A stretch of 64,000 nucleotides of DNA from Dermanyssus gallinae (Eukaryota > Arthropoda > Arachnida > Mesostigmata > Dermanyssidae): assembly GCA_003439945.1 (NCBI GenBank), contig QVRM01002189.1, forward strand, positions 1,268,001 to 1,332,000, given 5' to 3'. The notes below the pieces were generated by a model that worked only from the letters and a program-made list of their open reading frames with translations, was not told where the DNA came from and made no database searches. The position numbers and the translations under genes were made by a program. Below are positions 50,825 to 61,362 of the stretch, piece by piece (positions within the stretch are counted from its first letter, which is position 1; the number at the start of each line of letters is the position of its first letter).

Positions 50825-51844
50825 TCAAGCAGTAGCCTCCTTTGAGTCACGCTGAATCTTTCCGTTGACAATTCTCCTTATAAGCTTCTCGTCGACAAAC
50901 TCTTCGACTTGCTCCTTATTGTCTGCAAAATATCCCGTAGTTAAAATTGAATAAATATTGTACGAGCATGATGTAGTCTGATTGTCCTGTCGCGTTTACG
51001 GCTTATTTATTTCCTGTTTTTTTAATGGACATACAGGGTGTTTCGTCTAAATTAATCTAAACGAAAACAGATATTATAATCGTTTTTTTTTGCGCAAATT
51101 GACGGATGAACCCCAGATAAACACTTCTCCCCAATTCAATATGACCCCTGCCCAAGATGATCACTTTCCTACCCTGGGTAATGATAAATCGCATAAAAGC
51201 CCGTGCCAAAAGGTCCGTTTATATTTTTGGCCGCCTTCTCAGTACTTGCAGTGAGCGAGTCAAGAGTAGCATGACGAGATTTGTTAGACTCTTTCTCAAA
51301 TACGCCCAGTGTATAATAGTTCAACGAATTCAAATCGGGCCTGTTTGGCAAGAAGACGGCTTACTGATCCGTACTTGACAAAAAAGAGACGCAAATGGCA
51401 TCAAGCAAGTCTGATAGCTTTCGCGGCATATAGTCGTAATGGCCATGTTAAAATCATGCGTAAGATCGCTGATCGAGATTGAAGAATTTTCAGAAATTCG
51501 TAGTTGGACTGTGTCGATCAGTTCTTGAGATTTTGCTGTGCCCACTGTGTCATGAATGTTCTTCTTTACTGTGTAGAACCAAGATTCAGTTTGTTCTGCA
51601 ACCGCGTAATCGGCTGCGATCCGCTGAAATGTTCGTAGTCTGACACCAAATAATTTTGCAATCTCGATGCACATAGACAGTAGCTGCTTTCCGCTCATGT
51701 TCCGAAGATTATGCATCATCTCCTGCTATGAATAACTCGTATTCGTGTTCTACTAAGCATGAGCTTTCTCCTGCTAGCCATCAACTAAAGAAGCAAATTT
51801 CTATTCGATTCAAATCGAAAGGTGCGCCAATAAACCTCTACACA

Positions 51845-51892
<48 letters not shown>

Positions 51893-52193
51893 TTCGCCAG
51901 TCAATCTCTATTTAAAAATAAAGATAAAATTACAACACAATTTCTCAGCTTTACTGCTCGTTGGACTTGAATCGCAGCAACTGGGATATAACTGACATGC
52001 GGTATCCTTCATCTTTGAACTGGATGAACGGTTTATTTATCGTTTATACAGTTCGAATCTTTGCACAGCCGTGATACCTTCCAAGGATGCGAACTGCATC
52101 CATCCGTCATATCGTAACGTACACGCTTACCTTTAGATTGTAACCCGCATTGGAATCCTATAGATAATGGTAATTCACTGCTCAAATACGAGC

Positions 52194-52235
<42 letters not shown>

Positions 52236-55200
52236 AGTACTCGAACAAATAAGTTCGGCTCCATGTTGCGTAGTTGTATCAGTGGATCACTCGTAGCGTG
52301 GGCTTTTTTAGCGCTCTTTATCGCACTCGCCCATGGACACATTATGCCATTACTACTATATGCCCTTTTACCACATATATGTGTGCACGCTTGTTGTCCA
52401 CACTTATTTCACATAATAGTTTAAGCATTTTTGCTCGAATGCTTCGCATATGTAATCTGGCTATATGTAAGGAACCTAATAATCGTGGGCATAATCTACC
52501 AGACATCATTTATGGGATTTAATAATCGTGGATATGATCTACTAGACATCGTTTATGGGGTGTCAAGTTGCTAAACTTCCCAAGAGATGTTAGGGGATAT
52601 ATAACATGTTAAATATGTTTGCGTTTTTGCGCAACTGAGACTGCTACTTGTTGTCGTCGCTTGTCTACGGTAATCGGTGTCATACCCGACATGCCTACAT
52701 AAGCTTCACGCCTGTACCGGTATTCCTGTACTTCTTATCGGCTCATCGCCCAACTAAAGGGAAACAACGAAACTGATATCTTGTAGTCAGCCATTGCTAC
52801 AAGTTTACTTTTGATAACAGGTCTTTCAAACCAAGCTAAATTTAACCTAAGTTTACTATTTTTTTTTTGTCATGGGAGGTTTCGGGAATGCTTGATGCAC
52901 ATGCGTCACTAGCAGCCTGCGTGACTAGTGTGCGCTAAACCCGGCTCCCCCCCCCCCCAGGCTCGGTATTCATTTGGCATTACTTCGAAGCCGTGGGAGA
53001 GGCGTTTCTGCCATTCTCCGTCACCCAGCTCTATCCCTGACTATGATCCGGCATATTTGCCTGTGGATTCTGCGATTTTGTAAACCGTCCTGTAAGGGTG
53101 CGTCGAGACCATGAGGCCCGGCTGCTCCCCCCTTCCCCTCACTGCTGGCTCCTTGTCCCGACCGCTCCCCCGAGAGACCCACTCAAGCCTCCGCCCGTCT
53201 GGCCGTTTGCTTGGCTGTCTTGAATGTCAAAACGGCGTCGAACAAGTTCGTCGCCTCCCTTATGGCCACCGCCTCTCTGGTGGGCTGGCCTCTCACAGCG
53301 GCTGGTCTTGCACTGAAAGTTTACTAGTTGCACTCATATCATGATAATCATAGTCTTTGTTTGACTCTAGTTAATTCATAATTTTAGGTATTAATTTAGA
53401 AAGGCATATGGAGAGTCCAACCATCAAGGATAATTAGGCGCACCGTCAAATGTTCACTACACGATCATTTTTATCGATTCGTCCTTGTAGCAGGAGAGCA
53501 CTTGGGCAATCTAATCAAAGTGTACACAGAAAACAAAATCATAGTACCTTCAAGTATGACCTTTGTTGTTCTGAGCGGCCCCTTGACTTCCATAATTTTC
53601 ACATCGACCTCCCTATAAAATCTTCGCTCCTGAGATGCCACAATATACCTGTAATGCAATATACAGATTATGTGTCTATAGCTCCAGAAAAGCTCCCTGC
53701 TATAAATAGATCATCAACGCGTAAAAAATATATACCAGTATTTGGTTTATTGTTATTTGTATTACAGCTTCCGTGCATCACTTTCGTCAGCGACACCGCT
53801 GTTAGAGGTTCAGTTGACACGATTCTCTCACAGCTTACATTTACACTCGGTTGTTATTTTGTGAAACCTGTTTTGTGTACATAACTTGACATAAAACCCA
53901 TGTATTGCTGCAAACCCGGTAACGAAGTACAAACGACCCTTCCTGTGAGCATCGCATGAAAACGCCATGAAACGCAATTTTATATTCCCACTCAGCGAGA
54001 TGATTGTCGAGGGCATTCGTTCTGGGTAAGGCATACGTCGCTCTAAGGATCTCCACAAGGCGTGATGTTGAGGCCAAAGTAAATAAGCTGGTTGTGGCTA
54101 TTACGGCGGACTACTAGTACATTTTTAGAAAACTGGTTTTAACTTTGTCGGGTACTTTAAAGTTCGCTTTAGACAAATAGGGTCATATGACCTGTCTCCC
54201 GTAAGCAGCAACACAATCTTTAAATTAAAGGCTAAGAGCGACATTCAGCGCCATCCGATGTTACTCTGCGATACTATGAAACGCCAAATGCCCTTGCGAG
54301 CTATTTCCTCAATTCGTTAGGTACAATTGAATCCTTGTGTTGAGAAGACTACTCCAAAATATGAAAATTGCTGAAGAAATGATATTGGTGCCACCACGGC
54401 GAAATTGCATGTTTTTAGTTTCCGATACCATTAGAGAGTTACCACTAGAGATTATCACTTGAGAGTTAAGGTCAACAAACGGCTGCAGTGATCTTTGTAG
54501 TTAATATCAACTCTGGGAGTAGAGGACAAGGTCACCGCCATACAAAAGTGTACTTACTCGCGAATGGTGCCGCTGGATTTTGTCCGGCAGATCGTTAACT
54601 AATATCGAGAAGAATAGAGTCATGTTGTCTGTTGTCCCTGTAGTCTGATTAATTGGCGTGTGCTCACTCATCCCGTCGTCGAGGATTACAGGGCCATCTT
54701 GTAGCACAGCCTGTTAATAGCTTTAGTATTACCGTTGAGACACCAGGTGACGCTATCTTCCCGAGGCTTATTGTTCGTGACGCTGCATCGAAAGCCGCCG
54801 TAAAATCCAAACATAGAAATAAAAAGTTTTGTTTTCCTCGAAGAGCTATAATATTCTTCGCCGAAAACCGTGTTGCTGCTCTTGGAAGGTCGGTACCTTG
54901 CAAGAAATCTAGTCGACACTTTTAATGCAGATGGAACTCTCTAAATGACGCTATTCTTTGCTATGCCGCAGTACAATGAAGGTGCCAAGGAATTCCCTTT
55001 TCCTTTCTATATCACACTTAAGATGCTAGATTTCCTTCAGATTTTTTCAGATCAGTAAAACGCCTTCATTATTTCGTTGGGGAGAGCAGAGAGGCAAGAA
55101 GCCAGAACAACAGCTTGATGTGTTCAGAACATTTGCAATTTGAAATTGTTCGTTCTGAACGAGGTCCGAACTCACAGTAATTCTTGGTATTATACTTTTA

Positions 55201-56492
55201 GCTCTTGCTCTAGTTCAGTTTCCTAAACAGTCCTTTCGGCTGTGGAGACCACCCGCATACTGCTGGACGTTAAAGTGCTGATAAGTGCGTCTGTTCTTAC
55301 GTTGTCCGGTTTGTCGCTGTAACAGTTAATGTCCCCGACAAAGCCACTGTTTGCTTTGTGTCCGGGACCCTCAGGCTGTTGCCCAATACATTCTATCACA
55401 GTTGGTTCTGTGACCCAGGTCTCAGTCAGCACTAGTATTGTGTAGTCATGGTCAGCGAAAAACAGCCAAAGTTAATTTTTTTATTCTCGCTATTCCATTT
55501 AAAGATAGTAAGTTAATTGTATTGTTTGGTTCTGGCTGATTTTTTGCCACGACACTACATGAACGTGAGCGGTTAGGTCATGAGTGCATTTCACTCCTGC
55601 CTCTTCGCCGGTATCGGAAATCGCCTTTTCATTTTCAGAGCCACAATTGATTAAGTTTCGAAGCGTATATGCAATCTCATTATTTTCAGGATGCCTCTTT
55701 AATTTTTTGAAGGAGCCTGTAGATCTAACACATGTGAGAATAGAGATGGCATTATTTTGCCAATGGTATTGGTGATTGCCGCGTGTACTACGTTCACGAT
55801 ACAAAAACTTATATTATCCGTATTCGTTTGGATAAAGCCATTTATTAAAAGCATCTAGCTCTCTGTTGCCGCGTTACTATGGACGATCAACTTCGTTTCA
55901 AGAAATTATCAAACGCCTGTACCCAGGGCCATAAGTGCGCGGAGTGGGATACCTGGGGCATATGTAGGCTTAATATATCGTTTACCATATATATATATAT
56001 ATATATATTTATCGTGTACCAATTTACGAAACAGGGCGACAACCAAACTCTATTGAAGGTCAACATCTTATTCTACAAAACACGTGGAAACAATGTAAAT
56101 ACGTTGCATTGACCTCAGTTAAACGTAATGTCGTTATGTCTTTATAATAACAACATATTTGATGTATACTGGTAAATTAGATACGTCTACGTTATCACAT
56201 TACTGATCGCACTGAAGTGTGGATGATTAGATCGGCCTGAACCAAGCGTACTATCTTCACCATCTTACCGCATTTTGTCGTGGTAAACCTTCGTCTTGAC
56301 GATGTACGTGCCTGGACCTTCTACGCGAACTGAACCACGACCCTTCTGGTTGTTGCCCTGTTGGATGATGATTTCGACCTTAGGAGGACGGTCGGATGCA
56401 TCATATGTCGGCTCGGCCGGCGGAGCTGATTTACGCGTGGTGACGCCCGCTTGTTTCGGGGTTATTTCTGCGCCACTCTTCCCCGGTGGCAT
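50825..56492 (-). CDS. Small three-exon gene of unknown family, tandem copy B
   Basis: Paralogue of the gene at 44789-48377. Coding exons on the minus strand are 56492-56269, 53648-53548 and 50922-50825, giving 423 nt or 140 residues plus TGA. All four splice sites and both intron phases match copy A. Exon 2 is 101 nt in both copies, with about 12 base and 4 residue differences. The copy A stop TAG is GAG here, so four residues (EATA) are added before TGA. The N-terminal third diverges (one residue shorter), while the ~100-residue core is almost unchanged. Intron 1 is about 2.6 kb against about 0.75 kb in copy A because a LINE lies in it. Intron 2 also carries about 0.66 kb absent from A. Intact frame and splice sites despite these insertions suggest a working gene; expression is not shown by sequence alone. 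Confidence 0.7.
51034..51730 (-). mobile_element. Decayed mariner-type transposon in intron 2 of copy B
   Basis: Same element as in copy A. The minus-strand frame near 51.33-51.72 kb carries the helix-turn-helix part (EIAKLFGVRLRTFQRIAADY). The block PNRPDLNSLNYYTLGVFEKE at about 51.29-51.35 kb is the last catalytic region, with DLNPLDY changed to DLNSLNY. About 0.4-0.5 kb of the usual coding region between the two is missing. The end acagggtgtttcgtctaaa after TA at about 51034 resembles a mariner terminal repeat. The opposite end is not found. Confidence 0.72.
51848..51889. repeat. (TA)n microsatellite
   Basis: 42 bases in intron 2 of copy B, counterpart of the copy A tract at 45822. Confidence 0.95.
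52196..52232. repeat. (TA)n microsatellite
   Basis: 37 bases in intron 2 of copy B; alignment with copy A is lost just after it. Confidence 0.95.
52775..53440. other. Sequence unique to copy B inside intron 2
   Basis: Alignment with copy A breaks after ctaaagggaaac and resumes at tgttcactaca. The extra ~0.66 kb has an 11-base C run near 52950 and no convincing coding signal or terminal repeats. It may be an insertion in B or a loss in A. Confidence 0.5.
53800..55805 (-). mobile_element. LINE (non-LTR retrotransposon) relic in intron 1 of copy B
   Basis: Read on the minus strand in transcription order. An endonuclease start (FFADHDYTILVLTETW) lies near 55.40-55.46 kb. An RT palm region with DFTAAFDAASR follows at about 54.78-54.81 kb, then GVSTVILKLL at about 54.73 kb. 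ILVNDLPDKIQ lies near 54.58 kb, followed by YGGD at 54531-54542 where the catalytic YADD is expected. Further on, MQFRRGG and FGVVFSTQGFNC-like pieces occur in shifting frames. Several frameshifts and stops show it is dead. Copy A has no counterpart, so it probably arrived after the duplication. The family resembles the CR1/jockey/R1 group; I cannot place it further. Confidence 0.75.
55987..56008. repeat. (TA)n microsatellite
   Basis: 22 bases, about 180 bases beyond the 5' edge of the LINE in copy B. Confidence 0.9.
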
Positions 56493-56599
56493 TCTTGGTT
56501 TCGGCGCTCTAAATAACGCGCCTATCCAGGGGTTGTGCTCAGCTCACACACAATCACTTCGTTATTGCACCTGTACTATGATTCCATCGTAATCCTACT

Positions 56600-57760
56600 A
56601 AGCAGTCTATTGGCAAGTCTTGTGTAGATCGTCGTTGATAACGAACGTCCGCTCTCGACGGCGATGGTTTGCTAGACTTTGGTGTTTTGTTTGTGCAGTG
56701 CTTTGCCAGTGGTTTCCCTGTGCTGGGCCGCACTTTTCTTTCGTGCCGACGTATGGCACTCACACCGGAACTCTTAGAACCTCTTGGAGCAGTTGACCAT
56801 GCTTTCATGCAAGCGCAGGGAGGGGAACGACAAGGAAATCTCCTCAGTATACGACCGAGCCTGCAAGGTCCTGGGGGGCCAAGAATATGAAGGTTTAGCA
56901 TACAAAGATGGCCGAAAACTCAACCTGGATATGAGTAAGCTCAGAACGGCTGCGACTCAGAGGGGCGTTTCGAGCTGCGCGCAAGAATGCAGATGAGGGT
57001 GTGGGGATATTTCTAAGCTCAATTCAGGCACTTTAAACGGATAAAGACGGTTTAAGGACAAATAAGCCCCTCTCAGCCTTTGGAACCTGCCGCGATCTGC
57101 ATCCAGTGCTCATCGGCAGATCCTAAGTCAGCGAAGGCATATATCTCGACTAGGCTCAGGACGGGGAGTACCGCCGAAGGTCTTACAAAACTTGTAAGTT
57201 TATTCTGGCTCCTAAAGGCCCTCCGGCGCGTCTACTTATCGTTAAAGGGCACTACCGCCCCTAGATCGGCAAAAGGCTTGCCGGTGGACTCCGGGCACTA
57301 ACTCATTGCCGGTGGACTCCGGGCACTAACTCATTGCCGGTGGACACGGGCGTTATCACTGCAATGTTTGCTTCAGTTTCCGTCGCTCCCACAGCTACTC
57401 CAACGGCCTTCGTATACAACGGCAGAGCTCCACGCCAGAGAGGCCTGGAAGCCTCTTGCATGCTCTCTTAATAGAGGGGGAGACGAACGCCGCCTTCTAG
57501 TAGGCATATTTTGGCTGGAAAAGCTGGATGACTAGACCCTGGGCATTTACAGGATGATGTCCAGCAGCTGCTGCGGCTGTCGAGGCCCGACTGGAAAAGC
57601 CCTTGATGTACGTGTGCTCGCAGAAACACAGGAAACCTCCGCAACGGCTCCGGGCGTCTCTCACCAAGTAGAGCGGAGCCAGGGGTGCTGCTCGGTGAGG
57701 CAGCAGGAGTCCCTTGGCACCGTTGGCAAGGCAAAACTTGGCGACGAAACTTTTTAAGAA
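56600..57760 (+). pseudogene. Broken coding region upstream of copy B
   Basis: Homologue of the broken frame at 48690-49951. The clearest stretch, about 56.81-57.0 kb, reads NDKEISSVYDRACKVLGGQE then LDMSKLRTAATQRGV before a TGA. ILAPKGPPARLL follows near 57.21 kb in another frame. A 28-bp tandem repeat at 57278-57350 interrupts it. Codons line up with unit A in the same frames, which implies a once-coding ancestor, but both copies are damaged independently. Confidence 0.45.
57278..57350. repeat. 28-bp tandem repeat, about 2.6 copies
   Basis: The unit begins ttgccggtggactccgggca. Copies start at 57278, 57306 and 57334. It lies in the broken frame of unit B; unit A lacks it. Confidence 0.9.
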
Positions 57761-58579
57761 CGTACTCGTGGCAAAATCTATAGCAAATAACCGCCGCACG
57801 ATAGGCACTCCCAGGCCTCCGGGGAAGAAGCTGGCCATGAGTAGACTCACACCTCCTTCGATTGTTTAAAGTACTTGCACATGCAGTTTCCGGTCGGTTG
57901 GGAGGATGGGGAGATGACTGTCTTTTAGTGGGTTGGAGTGCCCGCGTCAGCAAACCGCATTTTCCAGTTACCTCTCTACAAAAAAAGACCCTCTGCACCG
58001 GACGCTCTACAGGGCATCGCAGGAGACTGCTGCCTCGTTCAAGACGCGCTCCCTCGTTTTACTGATTTTATTGAACGTGAAGAACGCGTTTAACACTTCG
58101 AATTAGGACGTCACCATGACAACGCTGAAGCGTAAGGTATCTGAGTTGAGTTCAGTTTTCTACAACTACGGTTAAGTCCGCTTTGTCGAAGGCAACATAT
58201 TCGTTCTGCAAAGTTTACGTACATGTCTCGTTTGTGCATACGTGCGGCCGTCTGAGGTGGAAACAACACTCGCTCTCGTAGGGAATCCTCCAGTGGTCGG
58301 CATCCTGCTCCGCCCCTTCTGCAGTTGCGTGTGAATTTACTCCAGATTTGACCGACCTACAAAGCGTTCAAGGGCCTTAAAAAACACTCTAGCCGACTTC
58401 CAATATTTAAGTTAGCCTTAGCTGCTGTCCGCGGGGCGGGTACATATCATGTTCCGAAAGTTTAGTCGAATTGAAAAGTTATTTTGCTAATATGTTAGCA
58501 CCTAGTAATAAGGTTCTACGACAGTGCCATCGTATCTCGATACTTGAGACGAATGAACCACAAAACACCACATGCTTGA
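57761..58579. other. No confident gene
   Basis: Unique sequence between unit B and the LINE fragment at 58.6 kb. Confidence 0.5.
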
Positions 58580-58757
58580 GTGGATTTTTCAGTTCAAGAG
58601 ATCACGCTGGCAATTAAAGGTCTGCACATGAAGAAGGCATCCGAGCCGGAAAGCGTGCAGAACGAGCAGCCCTCGGATGCCCTCGTTTTAGCTCATTGCT
58701 GGACAAATCTATTCAACAAGTGCAATAGATTATATATAAAATATATATTATATATAA

Positions 58758-58803
<46 letters not shown>

Positions 58804-58955
58804 ATTATTATTCTGCACGGGCTCCCTGGCAACCAATTGGAAGGATACTGCTCTCCTGACTGTATCAGAAAGCAACAAAGATTTCCCCTCCCTGAGTCGA
58901 CTTGAGAACCGAGACCGTTTGTTGAGGTCAGTCTATACGCAGCTGTCCTGGTAAT
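58580..58955 (+). mobile_element. LINE RT N-terminal fragment split by (TA)n
   Basis: The plus-strand frame reads FSVQEITLAIKGLHMKKASE, then ALVLAHCWTNLFNKC. After a ~70-base AT microsatellite it continues TGSLATNWKDTALLT in the same frame. This is the RT start (AI..LK..KAPGPD, LFN.CL..G..P..WK). The catalytic domain itself is absent. Confidence 0.65.
58732..58799. repeat. (TA)n-rich tract inside a LINE fragment
   Basis: AT-only stretch with one G; the LINE frame continues in phase on both sides. Confidence 0.9.
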
Positions 58956-59583
58956 CTACGATGGAAGGAACCGGTTTTAAGCGCAACAAGCTTTAGCTAG
59001 ATTTAACGCAGTTGTATCATAGTTTGGAATAGTATAAAACATTAAGTAAAGAGTGGGGCTAAGAGTAATCATGACGTGGTAACGCGTTTTCCAGTGGACA
59101 CATTATGCGGCTAACCTGCATTTTATGAGCCGAGTAACCAGTGCAATTGTGTAAGAAAGGGGTACTGGGACAGATATATTGCTGCTCAAGGCCAATACCT
59201 ATTTTCTTTATGGAGTTAGCTAAATTATCATCTTTTCCCACCGTCTCCCTCTCTTTCGAGGCCTGTAATCTTTAGATTGTCATTTGAGACATAATAATTA
59301 TCTAGATAACATGCGGGACTAATACGTCTCATAGATTGTTTTTGTGAATTTTGCGTGTTATGTGCATATTTTGATAGTATTGATATCTACGACTCAGGGC
59401 TGAAGGACTATATACACATTTTTTTATGATGGAGGTTTATATACCGTTACGTACTATTGTTGTAAATAGGGAATAAGAAGGGTCCCACTTCCCATCTCGA
59501 GTAGTGCCCGTATATATATGACAAATGCATGTCCTGACACAACCAAGATAATATTATTTCATTTTAATATTATTCGTGATTTG

Positions 59584-59653
59584 TATATATATATATATAT
59601 ATATATTATTTTATTTTAATCATTTTTATAATTTGTATATATATATATATATA
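59584..59653. repeat. Two (TA)n runs in duplicated context
   Basis: Both runs follow tttgta and are parted by tattttattttaat-type sequence, so a local duplication is likely. Confidence 0.8.
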
Positions 59654-60727
59654 CATGAACGGCAATTGTTACTGGATTGTTATAACATATTTTTCCCACA
59701 TGATTATACGTCTATAGTTGTGTACGCGAAAATATATATGCAGTGTTGCAGCGATGCAATAGAAGTCAAGCCGATGACCCGATTCGTAGCTATTGATTAA
59801 CGTGCTCCATTTGTTGGAACGATCGTTTTCCCGGTAACAGTCCTGTGGCCAGCAAGCCACGCATTCCCGATAAGGCCAGCCAAAGTCTAGAGATAAGAGA
59901 GCCAGCGGTCAATATCTGCAGAGATTTTGATAGGCCTTGACTCATCCCACCGTGGCTCTGCTGCAAGGTGTAGTGCACTTTTCTCTTTAAATGTCTTTGA
60001 CCGCCATTTTTCCGCGGGGTCTCGAGGTACTCGCAAATATTCGTGAGCAATTACACCTCCGTGTCGTTTCGACTGCAGTCATGTCGACTTTTTTAAATGA
60101 TTATCAACAAAAGCAGCATGCGTAGACGGCGAGATGCGGAGTAGACGAGATGGCCGGCAACTACAGCACTAGAAGTTGTAAGCAATATCTAAAAGTTAAA
60201 TGTGAGTAGTTGTTGATGGCCGAGCTCAGTTTTTTCTGGTCCACACCTAGCACCCACACACGTACTCACACGCATATAAACGCATAAGTATAAAATGCGT
60301 ATATTTATGTGTTTGATAGGCATTAACAGACAGTTGAAACGAACAACTGCAAGTGCACCGTGGCCGCTTGTAGAATAGATGATTACAAATAATGCATTTA
60401 TTTACCTGCTTCAACGTTCAAGTTAAATTAAAAGCATCGGAGCTGAATGATGGAACCCGCTTATGTATCCGATGCAGAGACAGTGTGAATATTCTTTTGG
60501 AAAAAGCCAGTCGTTGAAAAAGTTAAGCCATGGCCGCAAAGCTTTACTTTATCAGGTCAATTTCACGAAAATGCTCGGCAAGTATATATATATATACATT
60601 TCAAAAATTATGTCAGGTCAAATGTTTGACTAAAAATTAAAACCGAAACCTATAATAACGGCTAACCCGTAACCATTACAGTACAATTACAAGATAGCTG
60701 TGTAAAACGCCTTTTGCGTTTTAAAAT

Positions 60728-60787
<60 letters not shown>
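60728..60787. repeat. (TA)n followed by T17
   Basis: About 43 bases of TA running into 17 T. Confidence 0.95.
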
Positions 60788-61164
60788 CTTATTAAACAAA
60801 ACTATATTTAAATGTAACCACTATATAAGCGGGCAACATATGGCCGATGTATTTCCGTTGTATAGCTAGGTAATGACTAAGCGTTCGCTTCGTATAGGGC
60901 GAGACATTGTGAGATGAAATAAATTGTCACAGCTTGGAAGCAGTGGGTATTGGGAGTGTGGGATCTCGCATTCCGGGACGGTTATACTGGTGATATAGAC
61001 GCCGGATTAATAATCCTTCGAGGATTATTGACCCGGCAAAAGCCGCCAACGCCCGCTCGTCGTTAGTCGGCGCTCGTTACTCTAAAGGCAGCAGCGATAG
61101 CAATTGTCGTATTAGCAGCAGCAGCAGCAGTAGTAGTTGTAGTAGCAGTAACAGTAGCAGCACG

Positions 61165-61275
61165 ATGTTCACTGGTAACGTCGCGTGTACAGCGAGGGCT
61201 ACTCCAACTCCACCAGTTTGGCCAGTTGGCGTCAGTCCCGTGTTCACTGTTCCAAGTGTCGGCCGGGTCGTCTAG
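61165..61275 (+). promoter_or_regulatory. Upstream ORF in the leader of the SLC35F6-like gene
   Basis: An ATG at 61165 opens a 36-codon frame that ends in TAG, 87 bases before the start codon of the transporter. It is in the region expected to be 5' UTR. If transcribed, it would lower initiation at the main ATG. No similarity is recognised, and a chance ORF is possible. If an intron ends at the tttcag near 61350, this ORF may be spliced out. Confidence 0.35.
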
Positions 61276-61362
61276 TTACGCCGCGGCCCGGTATCCTAGC
61301 CCTGCACTGCAATCGTCGAAGGGCGTCAAGACAATCGGGACGATTTCAGGCACGAAAGAACG

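Larger units (their letters stand above)
49997..57760. repeat. Tandem segmental duplication, unit B
   Basis: Second unit, directly after unit A and in the same orientation. It is longer mainly because of a LINE (about 53.8-55.8 kb) and a separate insertion (about 52.77-53.44 kb). Similarity to A fades near 57.76 kb, before the last part of the broken plus-strand frame seen in A (49685-49951). Confidence 0.85.
58956..61164. other. No gene; upstream region of the SLC35F6-like gene
   Basis: AT-rich with three (TA)n tracts. From about 61.0 kb GC rises, and a GCA/GTA triplet-rich stretch (61090-61160) probably belongs to the promoter or leader. No TATA box is evident close to the uORF. Confidence 0.5.

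Noticed and set aside
57497..57850. 117-codon minus-strand frame that looks protein-like
   Set aside because: The plus-strand frames show codon-level agreement between the two duplicated units; the minus-strand frame does not hold in unit A.
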